A DNA stretch of 64,000 nucleotides from the NCBI GenBank assembly GCA_037367355.1, contig CM074699.1, forward strand, positions 2,108,001-2,172,000, in the 5' to 3' direction. The position numbers and the translations under genes were made by a program. The DNA comes from Neoscytalidium dimidiatum (taxonomy: Eukaryota; Ascomycota; Dothideomycetes; Botryosphaeriales; Botryosphaeriaceae). The notes under the pieces were generated by a model. The model had not been told where the DNA came from and searched no databases. It was given only the letters and a program-made list of their open reading frames with translations. Positions 46,244 through 55,416 of this stretch are shown here, in pieces. Position 1 is the first letter of the stretch. Every line of letters begins with the position of its first letter.

Positions 46244-47809
46244 ATGGCGTGCACGGCCACGTCTGTTATGACCGAGTCCTACGAGGAGCCCGTCATGGGG
46301 TCCACCTCCAGCTTCGCCGTCCAGCGAGACGAACTTCGCCGCCGCAGACACTCATCATACCACCGCCGGACATGGTCTATGGAGGACAACATTCAGGTCC
46401 TGGTGCGTGCGTCCGAAATCTCCTGTCAGCCCAAGTCCGAGCGGAGATTAACGCCAACTCAATCACAGGTCGACCGCTTTCTTCACGAACTGGAGCGCCG
46501 CCTTGATTTCATAGAATCGTACGGTCAGCTGAAATTGGACGCCGGCATCGAGCGCGCCTATAACACCCTGTACGCCGTGCGCAACTCGTGCGCGAGCGTG
46601 CGAGATGATGTGCTCGACGCCGGCAAACGCCGAGCGAGCATCCTGGTGACCACACTCGAGACGATGCACAAGGACGCTCTGGCGCGGAAGGAGACGATGG
46701 AGCAGAAAGTTCAAGAGGGCATCCGGTTGTTGGAATTCACCTTAGCAGATTTCGAGACCCGCGCATACGCCATGAGAGATGCCGGAGTGAGGGCCGTTGC
46801 CCACGAGATCTACGACGAAGGCCACCGGCGGATGCACGATGCAACAGTAAGGGCAAAGGAGGTCGTCGGAGAGGGTCTGGAGAAGGCAAGAAGGGCGAAG
46901 GATAGCATGAAGGAAAGCGTCGAACACGCCGTTGTACACGCGTTGGCGAGAGCCAAGGAACACGGCCTGATCAAGTACGAGGACCTCCCGGAGCCGTGGC
47001 GCGTAAACCCACATATCCTGAAGGGGTACCGCTTCCACGAGGGCAAGCTGGACTGCATTCTATCCGTCTTCAACATCTCGAACGAGTTCTTCAACATCTG
47101 GTCTCACGCCATCGGTCTGGTCATCGTCCTGTCCATCGCCTTCTACTTCTACCCTACCAGCGTCAACTTCCACATGTCGTCCAAATCGGACATCTTCATC
47201 GCCGCCATGTTCTTTTTTGCAGCCTGCAAGTGCCTGGTCTGCAGCACCATGTGGCACACCATGAGCAGTATATCGGAGCAGAAGCTGATGGAGCGCTTCG
47301 CCTGCGTCGACTACACCGGCATTTCTCTTCTTGTCGCTGCATCCATCATGACGACCGAGTACACCGCTTTTTACTGCGAGCCCGTATCGCGCTGGATCTA
47401 CATGGGCACGACCTTCCTTCTTGGCGTTGGCGGCGTCATTTTGCCATGGCACCCAACCTTCAACCGCGCAGATATGGCCTGGGCCCGCGTCTGCTTCTAC
47501 GTCTCGCTCTCGGCCACAGGTGCCATCCCCGTCATCCAGCTCGTCCACGCGCGCGGCTCCTTCTGGGCCATCTACTTCTACGCCCCCATCGTGAAGTCGC
47601 TGACCGTCTATCTCACCGGGGCCATCCTTTACGCCGCCAAGATTCCCGAACGCTGGTTCCCCGGTATGTTTGACTATGTCGGCGGTAGCCACAACATTTG
47701 GCATGTGGCCGTTTTGGGAGGCATTCTTTTCCATTACGTCGCGATGCAGCAGTTCTTCGCGCAGGCGTTCTTGCGCGCACAGACGCAGCCGCAGTGCTCC
47801 GCGTATTAA
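46244..47809 (+). CDS. IZH3: Hemolysin-III/adipoQ-receptor family protein (Izh3-like)
   Basis: A seven-helix membrane protein of the PAQR family; yeast Izh proteins are linked to zinc and sterol homeostasis. About 499 aa. Exons 46244-46402 and 46469-47809 join as DNIQVL|VDRFLHELERRL; the 66-nt intron lacks a stop and can be read through. The N-terminal 250 residues are a soluble, helical extension rich in Arg/Glu, which marks Izh3 rather than the shorter Izh1/2/4. The PAQR core starts at LPEPWRVNPHILKGYRF, followed by SVFNISNEFFNIWSHAIG, STMWHTMSS and GGSHNIWHVAVLGGILFHY; the His and Asp residues (IWSH, CVDYTG, HNIWH) that form the metal site are present. An upstream in-frame ATG at 46178 is less likely. 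Confidence 0.93.
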   Translation: MACTATSVMTESYEEPVMGSTSSFAVQRDELRRRRHSSYHRRTWSMEDNIQVLVRASEISCQPKSERRLTPTQSQVDRFLHELERRLDFIESYGQLKLDAGIERAYNTLYAVRNSCASVRDDVLDAGKRRASILVTTLETMHKDALARKETMEQKVQEGIRLLEFTLADFETRAYAMRDAGVRAVAHEIYDEGHRRMHDATVRAKEVVGEGLEKARRAKDSMKESVEHAVVHALARAKEHGLIKYEDLPEPWRVNPHILKGYRFHEGKLDCILSVFNISNEFFNIWSHAIGLVIVLSIAFYFYPTSVNFHMSSKSDIFIAAMFFFAACKCLVCSTMWHTMSSISEQKLMERFACVDYTGISLLVAASIMTTEYTAFYCEPVSRWIYMGTTFLLGVGGVILPWHPTFNRADMAWARVCFYVSLSATGAIPVIQLVHARGSFWAIYFYAPIVKSLTVYLTGAILYAAKIPERWFPGMFDYVGGSHNIWHVAVLGGILFHYVAMQQFFAQAFLRAQTQPQCSAY

Positions 47810-48674
47810 GTCTTGTCCCTTGTCATTCACTTCTTCCTCTTACTGTTTGTCACACTTGGATCCTCTCCTTCAATCAGTCAATCTTTTTTTTTTTTTATAT
47901 ATACATATATTGTTATATTTGGCATGGCGGCGCATATTTGCATAATATCGAAGATCGCGTGGCGATAGATTAGAGCAGCGATTGCATCGGGGAGGGGGGG
48001 GACTCATTATCAGTATATCCATCTTGAATAGGTAGGAGAAAAGACACCGCCGAGCAAGTGTGTCAGAGGCAGTAGGTCTACAGCGAGCGCGGAAATAGTA
48101 CAGTACGTTATTTGACGTATGTGAATATCCCTATTGCTACGAACTCAGATCCGACGAGAATGAATCTGGTTTACGTCTCACGCAATTCTTCGACTGAAGC
48201 GGCCACCCCTATTGATGACCTACGATGGCACTCTGTACCCTTTGCATATCGTGCTCGGATCATGATACTGGAACCCGTCGAAATATGGAAGTCAGGAATG
48301 TAGCGCCAGAGCAACCCGCTACAAGATCGATAATGCTGCTGGAACACAGCTCGGCACCGCCCAGCTCTCCATCTACCACTCGCTTGTCTCTATACTGTAG
48401 TCGACGAGTAGCACTTGGGAGAAAGCCAAGTCTTACCCCTGTAGCGGGCGGGAAGTCCTTCAGTCCACCGAGCAATGACCACTTGAGAGGATTAACAGTA
48501 ATTTTATTTCAGCGATCCAAGATCAACTAGAACAACAGATACTTGCTAACCGTCCGATGCGAAGCAATCGAGCATGTTCGATTCGTAACAAGTCGTCAAG
48601 ATAATGTCTTCTCTTTGTCCTTCCACAAACTCCTCCAACATCCACGCCATGATGAGATCCTGTAGCATAATCTC
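47810..48674. other. Convergent 3' intergenic region
   Basis: About 865 bp, with a T-run and TATATATA stretch at 47883-47912 just after the Izh3-like stop, and short ORFs without conserved features. No gene is supported. Confidence 0.5.
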
Positions 48675-50018
48675 CTAGAAGAAATCGTACTGCCCACTTG
48701 TCTCCTGCTTTCCACCGCCAATTGGAGCCGACTTCCTCGCGGCACCATTGGTCTTAACGCTCCCAGCGACACTGCCGGGTCCCTTCTTCTTCGGCTCCTC
48801 CGCCATCAATCTCATGAAGTCAAACCCGCCCTTATCATCCTTCCCCTTACCACTACCATTGCCATCCTTCTTCTCTGGCTTGAGGAAATCATAGCCTCCC
48901 TTCTTATCGTCCTTCTTCGCCCCACCCATGCCCGTTGTCTTCGCTGCGCCTCCCGTTTTCGGTGCGCCCCCCGGCCTCGACTCCTTCGAGATCACCACCT
49001 TCCCGTCCGGTCTCGTCTTCGAGAACGGCTTTGGATACGCCTGCCCACTGGTCGCCTTCTGACCCGCACCTCCCAGCCCCTGCGGCGTCCTCGGACTCGG
49101 CACCCCACCGCCAACACCGCCGCCCACCTTCCCGTTCACGCCCGCCGTCTTCTTCGACGCCACGCTCGGGACATCGCTTCCAGCGCTGCTGGCCGCATAA
49201 CCTCCCTTGTTCCCGACGTCGGACGCCTTGTTGTTGTTGTTGTTGTTATCCTTCTTCTTCTTCTTCTTCCTCCCTGCCGCCCCGGCCCCCGAGCCCACAG
49301 CACCCCCGACCGCGCCGCCCAGCCCCGTGACGCCCTTCCCCACGCCATCCACCCCTGCGCCGACCGCGCCGCCAACGGCACCGACGCCCTTGCGCCCCGC
49401 CTTCGCCAGCTGCCCCTTGCTCGGCGCCGGCAACGCCTTCTTGACGCCCGAGCTCGGCAGCGCCTTCGCCGTCGCGAGCGGCAGCGGAACCTTGGAGTCG
49501 GAGAGGGACTTCTTGAGCTGCGGCCTCCCGCCGTTTGCCTTGCCGCCCGGGCTCGCCTTGGGCGGAGGGGCGGGGAGGAGGGCCTTGGGGGTTTTGGACG
49601 AGGGGAGAGCCTTCTGCTTGGTGGCGGTGGTGGTGGTGGTGGTGGAGGAGGAGAAGGAGGGGGCCTTTGCGGTCTTGTACGAGGTGGGGCCGGAGGATGC
49701 GGCCGTCGCGGCGATGGCGCCGTCGCCGTAGGAGCGGATCCAGTTGCCGTAGCGGTCGATGTAGCCTTCAACGCCTGTGGAGGGGGAGGGGCACGGTCGA
49801 TGTCAGTGTTCACTGGCTTGATGTGATGGAGGAGGGGAGAAGGGGAGAGCGAAAGACGAACTGTTTCCAACGCTGCGGCCGGCACCTTCGATCAGGTCGC
49901 CCGCTCCGATCACGGCGTCGCCGACTACGCGCCCGCCCGTCGTGATGGCGTAGGTCGCTGCGCCGACGGCGGCGTTTTGGACCATGCCTTGGACGTAGTT
50001 CTGGATGAAGCCGGCCAT
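48675..50018 (-). CDS. Unrecognised low-complexity protein with repeated aromatic-Asp-Phe motif
   Basis: About 418 aa from exons 50018-49862 and 49774-48675, joined as RSVGN|SVEGYIDRYGNW. I do not recognise a family. The N-terminal about 75 residues look folded and conserved (MAGFIQNYVQGMVQNAAVGA, then GDAVIGAGDLIEGAGRSV and GYIDRYGNWIRSYGD). The middle is disordered: Thr-run, Ala/Pro/Lys-rich, a long Gly/Val/Ala stretch that could be amphipathic or a glycine zipper (GVGAVGGAVGAGVDGVGKGV), then runs of Lys and Asn. The C-terminus is Gly/Lys-rich with three spaced copies of an aromatic-Asp-Phe motif: GYDFLK, GFDFMR and the terminal QYDFF. The gene is supported by coherent splicing and by frame continuity. 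Confidence 0.72.
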
Positions 50019-50939
50019 CGTGACGGTGAGAATGGCAGTCGAAACAGAGGAATGGAGCCGGCCTATCGAATACGCGGAGCGGAGCGGAGTGTATGGAAAA
50101 TGGAGTCTGAGAGTCCAGCTGGAAGGCCTGCTTCTTGCAAGGCCGGGACCCCCGAGTTTTGGGGAACCAGACGGGGGACAAGCGTAACCAGGTTGGTGGG
50201 AGGACGGTCTATTCCTCACAGAAGGGAAGTCTTAGCTACCGTCTCGAATGATTGCTATCATACAGGCAAGAGATTATGGGGCAGTGCGTCCACGAACCGT
50301 GGCGAGAAAAAATAAAGACCAGTAAGACCCTTTAATCGTTGTCTGTCCCCTCCCCTATCAGGATTCCCAGCGCTTGCACAAAAAGCAACGTCGCTCTCAG
50401 ACTGAAGAAGGACGGGCGCTAATTGCGTCAACGTGAAAGCGCCCCGTTACCTATCGCTGCTATCAGGCGACTCCGTTGCGGGGAAAGGACGTCTCTGGGC
50501 CAATGGCTGATGGCCAGAGCGACAGTGGTCGCCACGCTCGACCTGCTTTTCCAAGATTTCCCGGTTCTACTGCATGACGCGCCGCGGGAAAGTGAAGTGC
50601 GAGCGAACGCCCAGCTAGTCTAGACTGTGACGTCAAGTGGCGTCGATGTGATGTGGCTGATGGTCATTGCAGGGGTGTACCCTTGTCTGATCTGCGGGTG
50701 ATCAGACCGGGGGGTTGGGTCGAGATGCAGTCTCGGAACTGAAGGGTCGACTACACGTGAAGGCATTCGACAGATAAATGAAGCGTGCTTCAACCATAGT
50801 TATTGACATCCAATCTTGATGCTGTGCAGAAAAGGGGATATGGGGTATCGTAAATGGCAGAATATCCGGCCGTCGCTTTTCTCTGGTCCTCTTCCACCAG
50901 TGCCATAAAATCATTTTATCTCGAATATGATCATTCCTG
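50019..50939. other. Intergenic region between two minus-strand genes
   Basis: About 920 bp; promoter side of the low-complexity gene and 3' side of the acyltransferase gene. ORFs are short and compositional. No repeat or RNA gene was seen. Confidence 0.45.
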
Positions 50940-53454
50940 TTACGCTTCCTTCCTCGCCTTCACTGCGTCCAGTTTTCGCTGAGGCACCTTCTCCTTTGGC
51001 CCCCTGCTCGTCTCCTGCACCACCAGTGGAATCGCTTTGTCAGTGCTTTCTACCCGCGGTTTCCGATCTGCACTCTGCCCCTTACTTTGGCCTGCAGCCC
51101 CAGGCGTTGGAGTTGCCTTCTTCTCTTGCGGTTTGACTGATGCTGCTGGCTTCTTCGTTGCCTGTGTAGGCTTAGTAGTCGAAGGAATCGGCGTCTTGAC
51201 GCTCGATGCAGACGCCTTCAGCCCGCTCGTCATTGATGGTGTTGAGGTCGTGCCAGTAGCCGATTTCTTATCCTTGGGCAGGACAGTCGACGGCAGCACT
51301 GGCGTCTGTTTCTTGAGCGGCTGTTGTGTTTTCTTCAGCGGCTTAGGTGTTGCTACACTTGCACCTGGAGGGACTCCTGCGGCGGTCGGAGCCGGAGAGG
51401 TCTGGTTGTTCCCACCAATCGACAGACCATTGGCCAGCTTCACGGGCGACGGTGCCGCAGGTGCCGCCTTCTTCTCACCCCCGATAACAACCCCATTTGC
51501 CAGTCTGACCGGTGACGGTGTTGGACGTGCCACCTTCTTCTCGCCGCCGACAACCACCCCGTTCGCCAACTTCACCGGCCCCTCTTTTTTGACTTGCGTC
51601 GTTTCCGGGGCGGCCGCTTTGATTGTTTGACCATTTGCAAGTTTGATAGTCTGCTGTGCAACCTGGTTGCTATTCTCCGCCTTCCCCAGATTCCTCTGCA
51701 GCAATGCTGTGAGCGCGTCATTTGAGGTATCCACTTTCAAGGGCATTTTTGCCCTGGCGGCCGCCGAGGAAGCTGTTGTGGTCGTGGCGACCTTCCTCGT
51801 AGCCGGTTGCGAGAAAGAACGGTGCCCGCTGACCGAATCGACTGTCGTCGGAGCCTTCGGCGCAAAGGATTTGACGCCCTCGAGGTTTTTCTCCGCCAGG
51901 GCTTTGCGGATGGCATCCCACTCCCCGTACTGCGGCCTCCCCGCACTACTCCCTGACGTCTCGGATGGAGCGTTAGGGTCGGCGGCACGCGCGTTCTTCA
52001 ACGCCTTCTTCGCCAGCGCGGGCGGCAGTCCGCCATCCGGGGCCAGCTGCCCCTGTCGCTGAGCCTGTTTAACGCGCGCATGCATGTCAGACGCACCGGT
52101 TCCGATCATTTCTTTTACAGAGGCTCCGTAGAAAAGGAACAATACCGTTAAGAAGGCCGTGATGGGGGCGAAGATGGCCAGGAACTCGCCCCAGCTGCTG
52201 CTTTTCACCTGCGCCTCGATAATCTTGGCCGGCCTGATCTTCTGCATCTCAGCCAGCGAGGCTGCCTTCCACGGGTCCTTGGCGGGGAAAGCGCCGTGCC
52301 GCTGGTAGTAATCGAGGTAGTGATCCTTCTCCTTCCAGCGGTTGCGCAGCCAGACTTCGAAAGCTTTGTCGGAGTGGAGAGGGATGCTAGATATGCGGAA
52401 GCGACGCCAGTGCATGTTGACGGACTTTGGAGGGCGGCCTTCGAAAAAGGACGACTGGAGGGTGTAAATGTCTTGCCCGTACTGGCCATGGCTGAGACGT
52501 GTTAGCTTAGAGGCGCAAGTAACCACCACGAGAGCCACTTACGGGATGCCTTCGTAGGCAATAGTGCAGTCATAGAGCCACTCGGTCGAATCCTTGAGAT
52601 TTTCCAAGCAGAACTTCAAGCCAGTGCTTCGCGGCAGCAGCTGATGGCGCATGTCTTTGATGCCGTTCTTCTCGGCCCATCTCCGGCTGGATTCCCGGGT
52701 GGTTGCGGACAGGTTAGTGCCCTCTGGGAAAATAATGAGCCACATGGGGTCTTTGGGATTGCTGAGCTGCTGCAGATGCTCCTGGAACCGAGGCTTGTCT
52801 TTCTCCCAGTTGCGGGCCAGAAAGATGAAGTTGTAGAACTGAGAGCCCCAGCCAATGAGCGGGATATTCTTGATGGATTCTTTCAAGATGATATACACAT
52901 GTCCAGCCATCTTGTTAGTATATGCTATCCACCACAAATAGAGCCAGTCGGTGTATAATTGGTGGTTAGCCATGAGCACCAGGCGGTCAGGAAATTTGCA
53001 TTCAAGACTGCCGTCAGGCTTCAAGAACAACTGGCTGGGGATGCTGGAGTCTCCGCTGACATGGACTTTGGTGGGAGACCACCACTGGGTCAGCGTGGTA
53101 ACGAGGACGGCAAAAGACTGCTTGGTGAAGGCAATGTAGTCGTTGTAGAATTTGGGGTCGATCATCTTGAAGGGCAAGCCAATGAATTGCGCGGCATTGA
53201 TGCTGTTCAAAAAAAAAAAAAAAAAGGTGAGCTCGGAAGCGCGGCGGATCGAGTCGAACGGCGAGGGCTTACGCCAGGATGCCAGACAGAAAGGTCGAGG
53301 CGATGGACACGCCTCGCTCGGCCTGGCCGAGCTCTCCATGTTTGGGCGGGCCGGAAGGATGGGGCTCGATAGTCGGACTCAGGAGGTTGAGACCCGCGCC
53401 CAAATCCCGGTTGCGCCTTCGTTCGGGCGGTGTTGACGGCGAGGACTGAGGCAT
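50940..53454 (-). CDS. Lysophospholipid/1-acylglycerol-3-phosphate acyltransferase with long C-terminal tail
   Basis: A PlsC/LPLAT-family acyltransferase that transfers an acyl group to a lysophospholipid in the ER; about 797 aa. Exons 53454-53273, 53202-52543 and 52491-50940. The first intron contains a T18 run before the acceptor. Motif I is NHQLYTDW (His about 141, Asp about 146), motif III IIFPEGTN (about 218-224), and IAYEGIPHGQYGQDIYTLQ is typical of the LCLAT/AGPAT3-5 branch. A membrane helix lies near 384-403. After it comes an unusual disordered tail of nearly 400 residues, Ala/Pro/Thr/Lys-rich, with four spaced copies of a K/R-L-A-N-G motif (about 563-640; bases 51410-51650). The tail is far longer than typical members. 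Substrate choice (LPA, lysoPI or lysocardiolipin) is unresolved. Confidence 0.88.
51410..51650 (-). repeat. Coding repeats of a KLANG-containing unit
   Basis: Four units share TIKLANGQTI, PVKLANGVVVGGEKK, PVRLANGVVIGGEKK and PVKLANGLSIGGN, with spacers of about 18-24 residues. They lie in the acyltransferase tail, and the last three units are nearly identical. Confidence 0.85.
53209..53226. repeat. A18/T18 homopolymer inside an intron
   Basis: A mononucleotide run directly before the acceptor of the acyltransferase gene's first intron; on the transcribed strand it forms the polypyrimidine tract. Confidence 0.8.
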
Positions 53455-53941
53455 GGTGAACTGCCCGATGGCGTTAACGCGTCGCATCTTCGGGTCGCCG
53501 CTCTGAATTCCACTTACAGTCCTTTACAACGCAGCGCTGCTGCTATCCTCGCACCATCTGGGAACGGCGAAGTCAAAGCGGACATGTCATGTCGTGTGCG
53601 CAGATCGGACGAGGGACGGCGGCAGGCGGCCATGCGTATGAGAGGGAGCCCCGTCGGAGGTGTGGCGCACGCGGTGCTGCAATGACGCCAGCAGCGCAGG
53701 GATCGGGCAGGGCAAACCGGGTTGCGCGCAGCACGGCAGCTGGCCGGGCCCACGCTTTCTCAGCCACTCGATGAGCGCCCCATTTCCTGCTATTCCCTGC
53801 TTCTCCACATCATATCAGTCCGTCGCTCTCTCCATCTCTCGGTGCTCACTTGTTACCTCACATTTACAAACCCCCTCCTGGCTTCCCTCCCGCTGCTCTG
53901 TCCCAAATCTCCTTGCTGCAACTGTCCTGGAGCACACCGCC
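53455..53941. promoter_or_regulatory. Divergent promoter (acyltransferase / 158-aa protein)
   Basis: A 487-bp spacer between two divergent start codons. The part before the plus-strand ATG (53800-53940) is strongly pyrimidine-rich, like a fungal 5' leader. Confidence 0.4.
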
Positions 53942-54521
53942 ATGCCTTCGACGGAATTGCAGAAGCAGGCAAGCGGCCTTCGCAAGTCGCACGCAAAATC
54001 CGCCGCCCCGGCCATTGCCGCGAGCAGGCCGTCGGCCTACGAAATCATGGCCGCCCGCATCGCCAACCGCGTCGCCGAGATGGCTGAGAGCATGACTTTC
54101 GTCGAACGCCCCGTCAAGTACGTCAAACCCCTCCGTCTCGCCTGGCATCAAGCTTCCCAACCTCCTATGCCCGCTGTGTGGCAACCTCCTCGTCAATTGA
54201 TGATGCTGACTGCACGACAGCCCACCCGCGCCCGCTGCCCAAGAGCTATCATCCACTGTCAACGGCAAGAAGCCGCCGCGTAAGCTCGAGATCCGCCTGC
54301 AGAACTCGTCGCCCGACGCCGTCTCCTTCTCCGCGCCCTTCCTCGACAACACCCTCTCCAAGATGCTGGCCCTGCAGAACCGCATGCTGCATCTGGGAAG
54401 CGAGCTCGCCAAGGACGACACCGTCTCCGAAGAAATCAAGAAGGAGCAGTTCGCCCAGAGCGCCGAGTTGAGTAGGGTGATCGCACTGATCTGCGCTGAG
54501 AAGGCCCGGCAGGGTGGTTGA
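53942..54521 (+). CDS. Small unrecognised helical protein (158 aa)
   Basis: Exons 53942-54117 and 54221-54521, joined as RPV|NPPAPAAQEL. The donor GTACGT and acceptor GACAG are both canonical. The N-terminal half is Ala/Ser-rich with one helical stretch (SAYEIMAARIANRVAEMAES, about residues 31-50). A basic linker (GKKPPRKLEIRLQN) leads to a C-terminal helix pair predicted to coil (LDNTLSKMLALQNRMLHLG and FAQSAELSRVIALICAEKA, about 105-155). No membrane segment or signal peptide is seen. I do not recognise the family. The start CGCCATGCC has a good context. Confidence 0.72.
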
Positions 54522-55416
54522 GAAACTGTCATAGAGGAGTCGACGCCATCCTCTGGTCTTAAACTACCCTTGTTTCCTTCCTCTTACGCATTGCAATTCG
54601 CCATGTCAGGCCATAATTTATTGCTTGAACCCAACATCGTCTTGGCTTTAGAAATCATCATCTTTTCACCTTCCTGAGTTTGTTTTCTGCCGCAATGTGG
54701 GGGGACGGGCGCGAAGATTGGAACCAGGATCCAGCTGCACAGGAGAAGAGTGGAACTAAATCTTTCTGTGCTACAAAAGGCCTTACCATGATGAAGTCGA
54801 TGATCAAATAAATGCCGTCAGACGTCTACACACACACATATCCTATACGAAGCTATCAAAAGTGCAATCAAATCAATCGATATCGTGTGGCAGAAGCCTC
54901 ATGGATCACCTGCCAGCTAAATATTCAGTCCCGTCCTCTGGTTTTGGATAAGTGTTGCTGTATTGTTGAAACTCGCCTTTTCCACATCGTCACCGCGACA
55001 GTTTAGCTGTAAGAGGTTGCAAGCATTTTATGATCGCACTTACATTTGTACGTTCCTTTTGATTTGTTAACATACATTCCAGCCGAGCCTCATACCATCT
55101 TATCGCCCTTTGATCACTTCTTAAAACCATGAAAACTCGTGAGGAAAGAAAAGGAGGAGGAAAAAAAAAGTGATTCAGAAATTTGGGGGAGAAAAGAGAG
55201 AGAGAGAGAGGAGGGGGGGAGGGGCCTTTCGCTATGTCTGCGTCTCTACACCATCGTCCACTCCGAACAAACCACGAAAGTGTTGGTCCTGGGTATGTCT
55301 ATTCTCTACGTTTGCAAAAGTAGAGCGTTCACACAGGGGCGCAAAGGGGGTACTCGGACGGAATGACGCAAAGGAAATGTGCTAAGCCTGTAGCGAGATT
55401 TACAAGACTAGGAGCT
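54522..55416. other. Convergent 3' intergenic region
   Basis: About 900 bp between two convergent stops, with an A/G-rich block at about 55139-55225 that includes a GA dinucleotide run near 55195-55212. No gene is supported. Confidence 0.5.
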
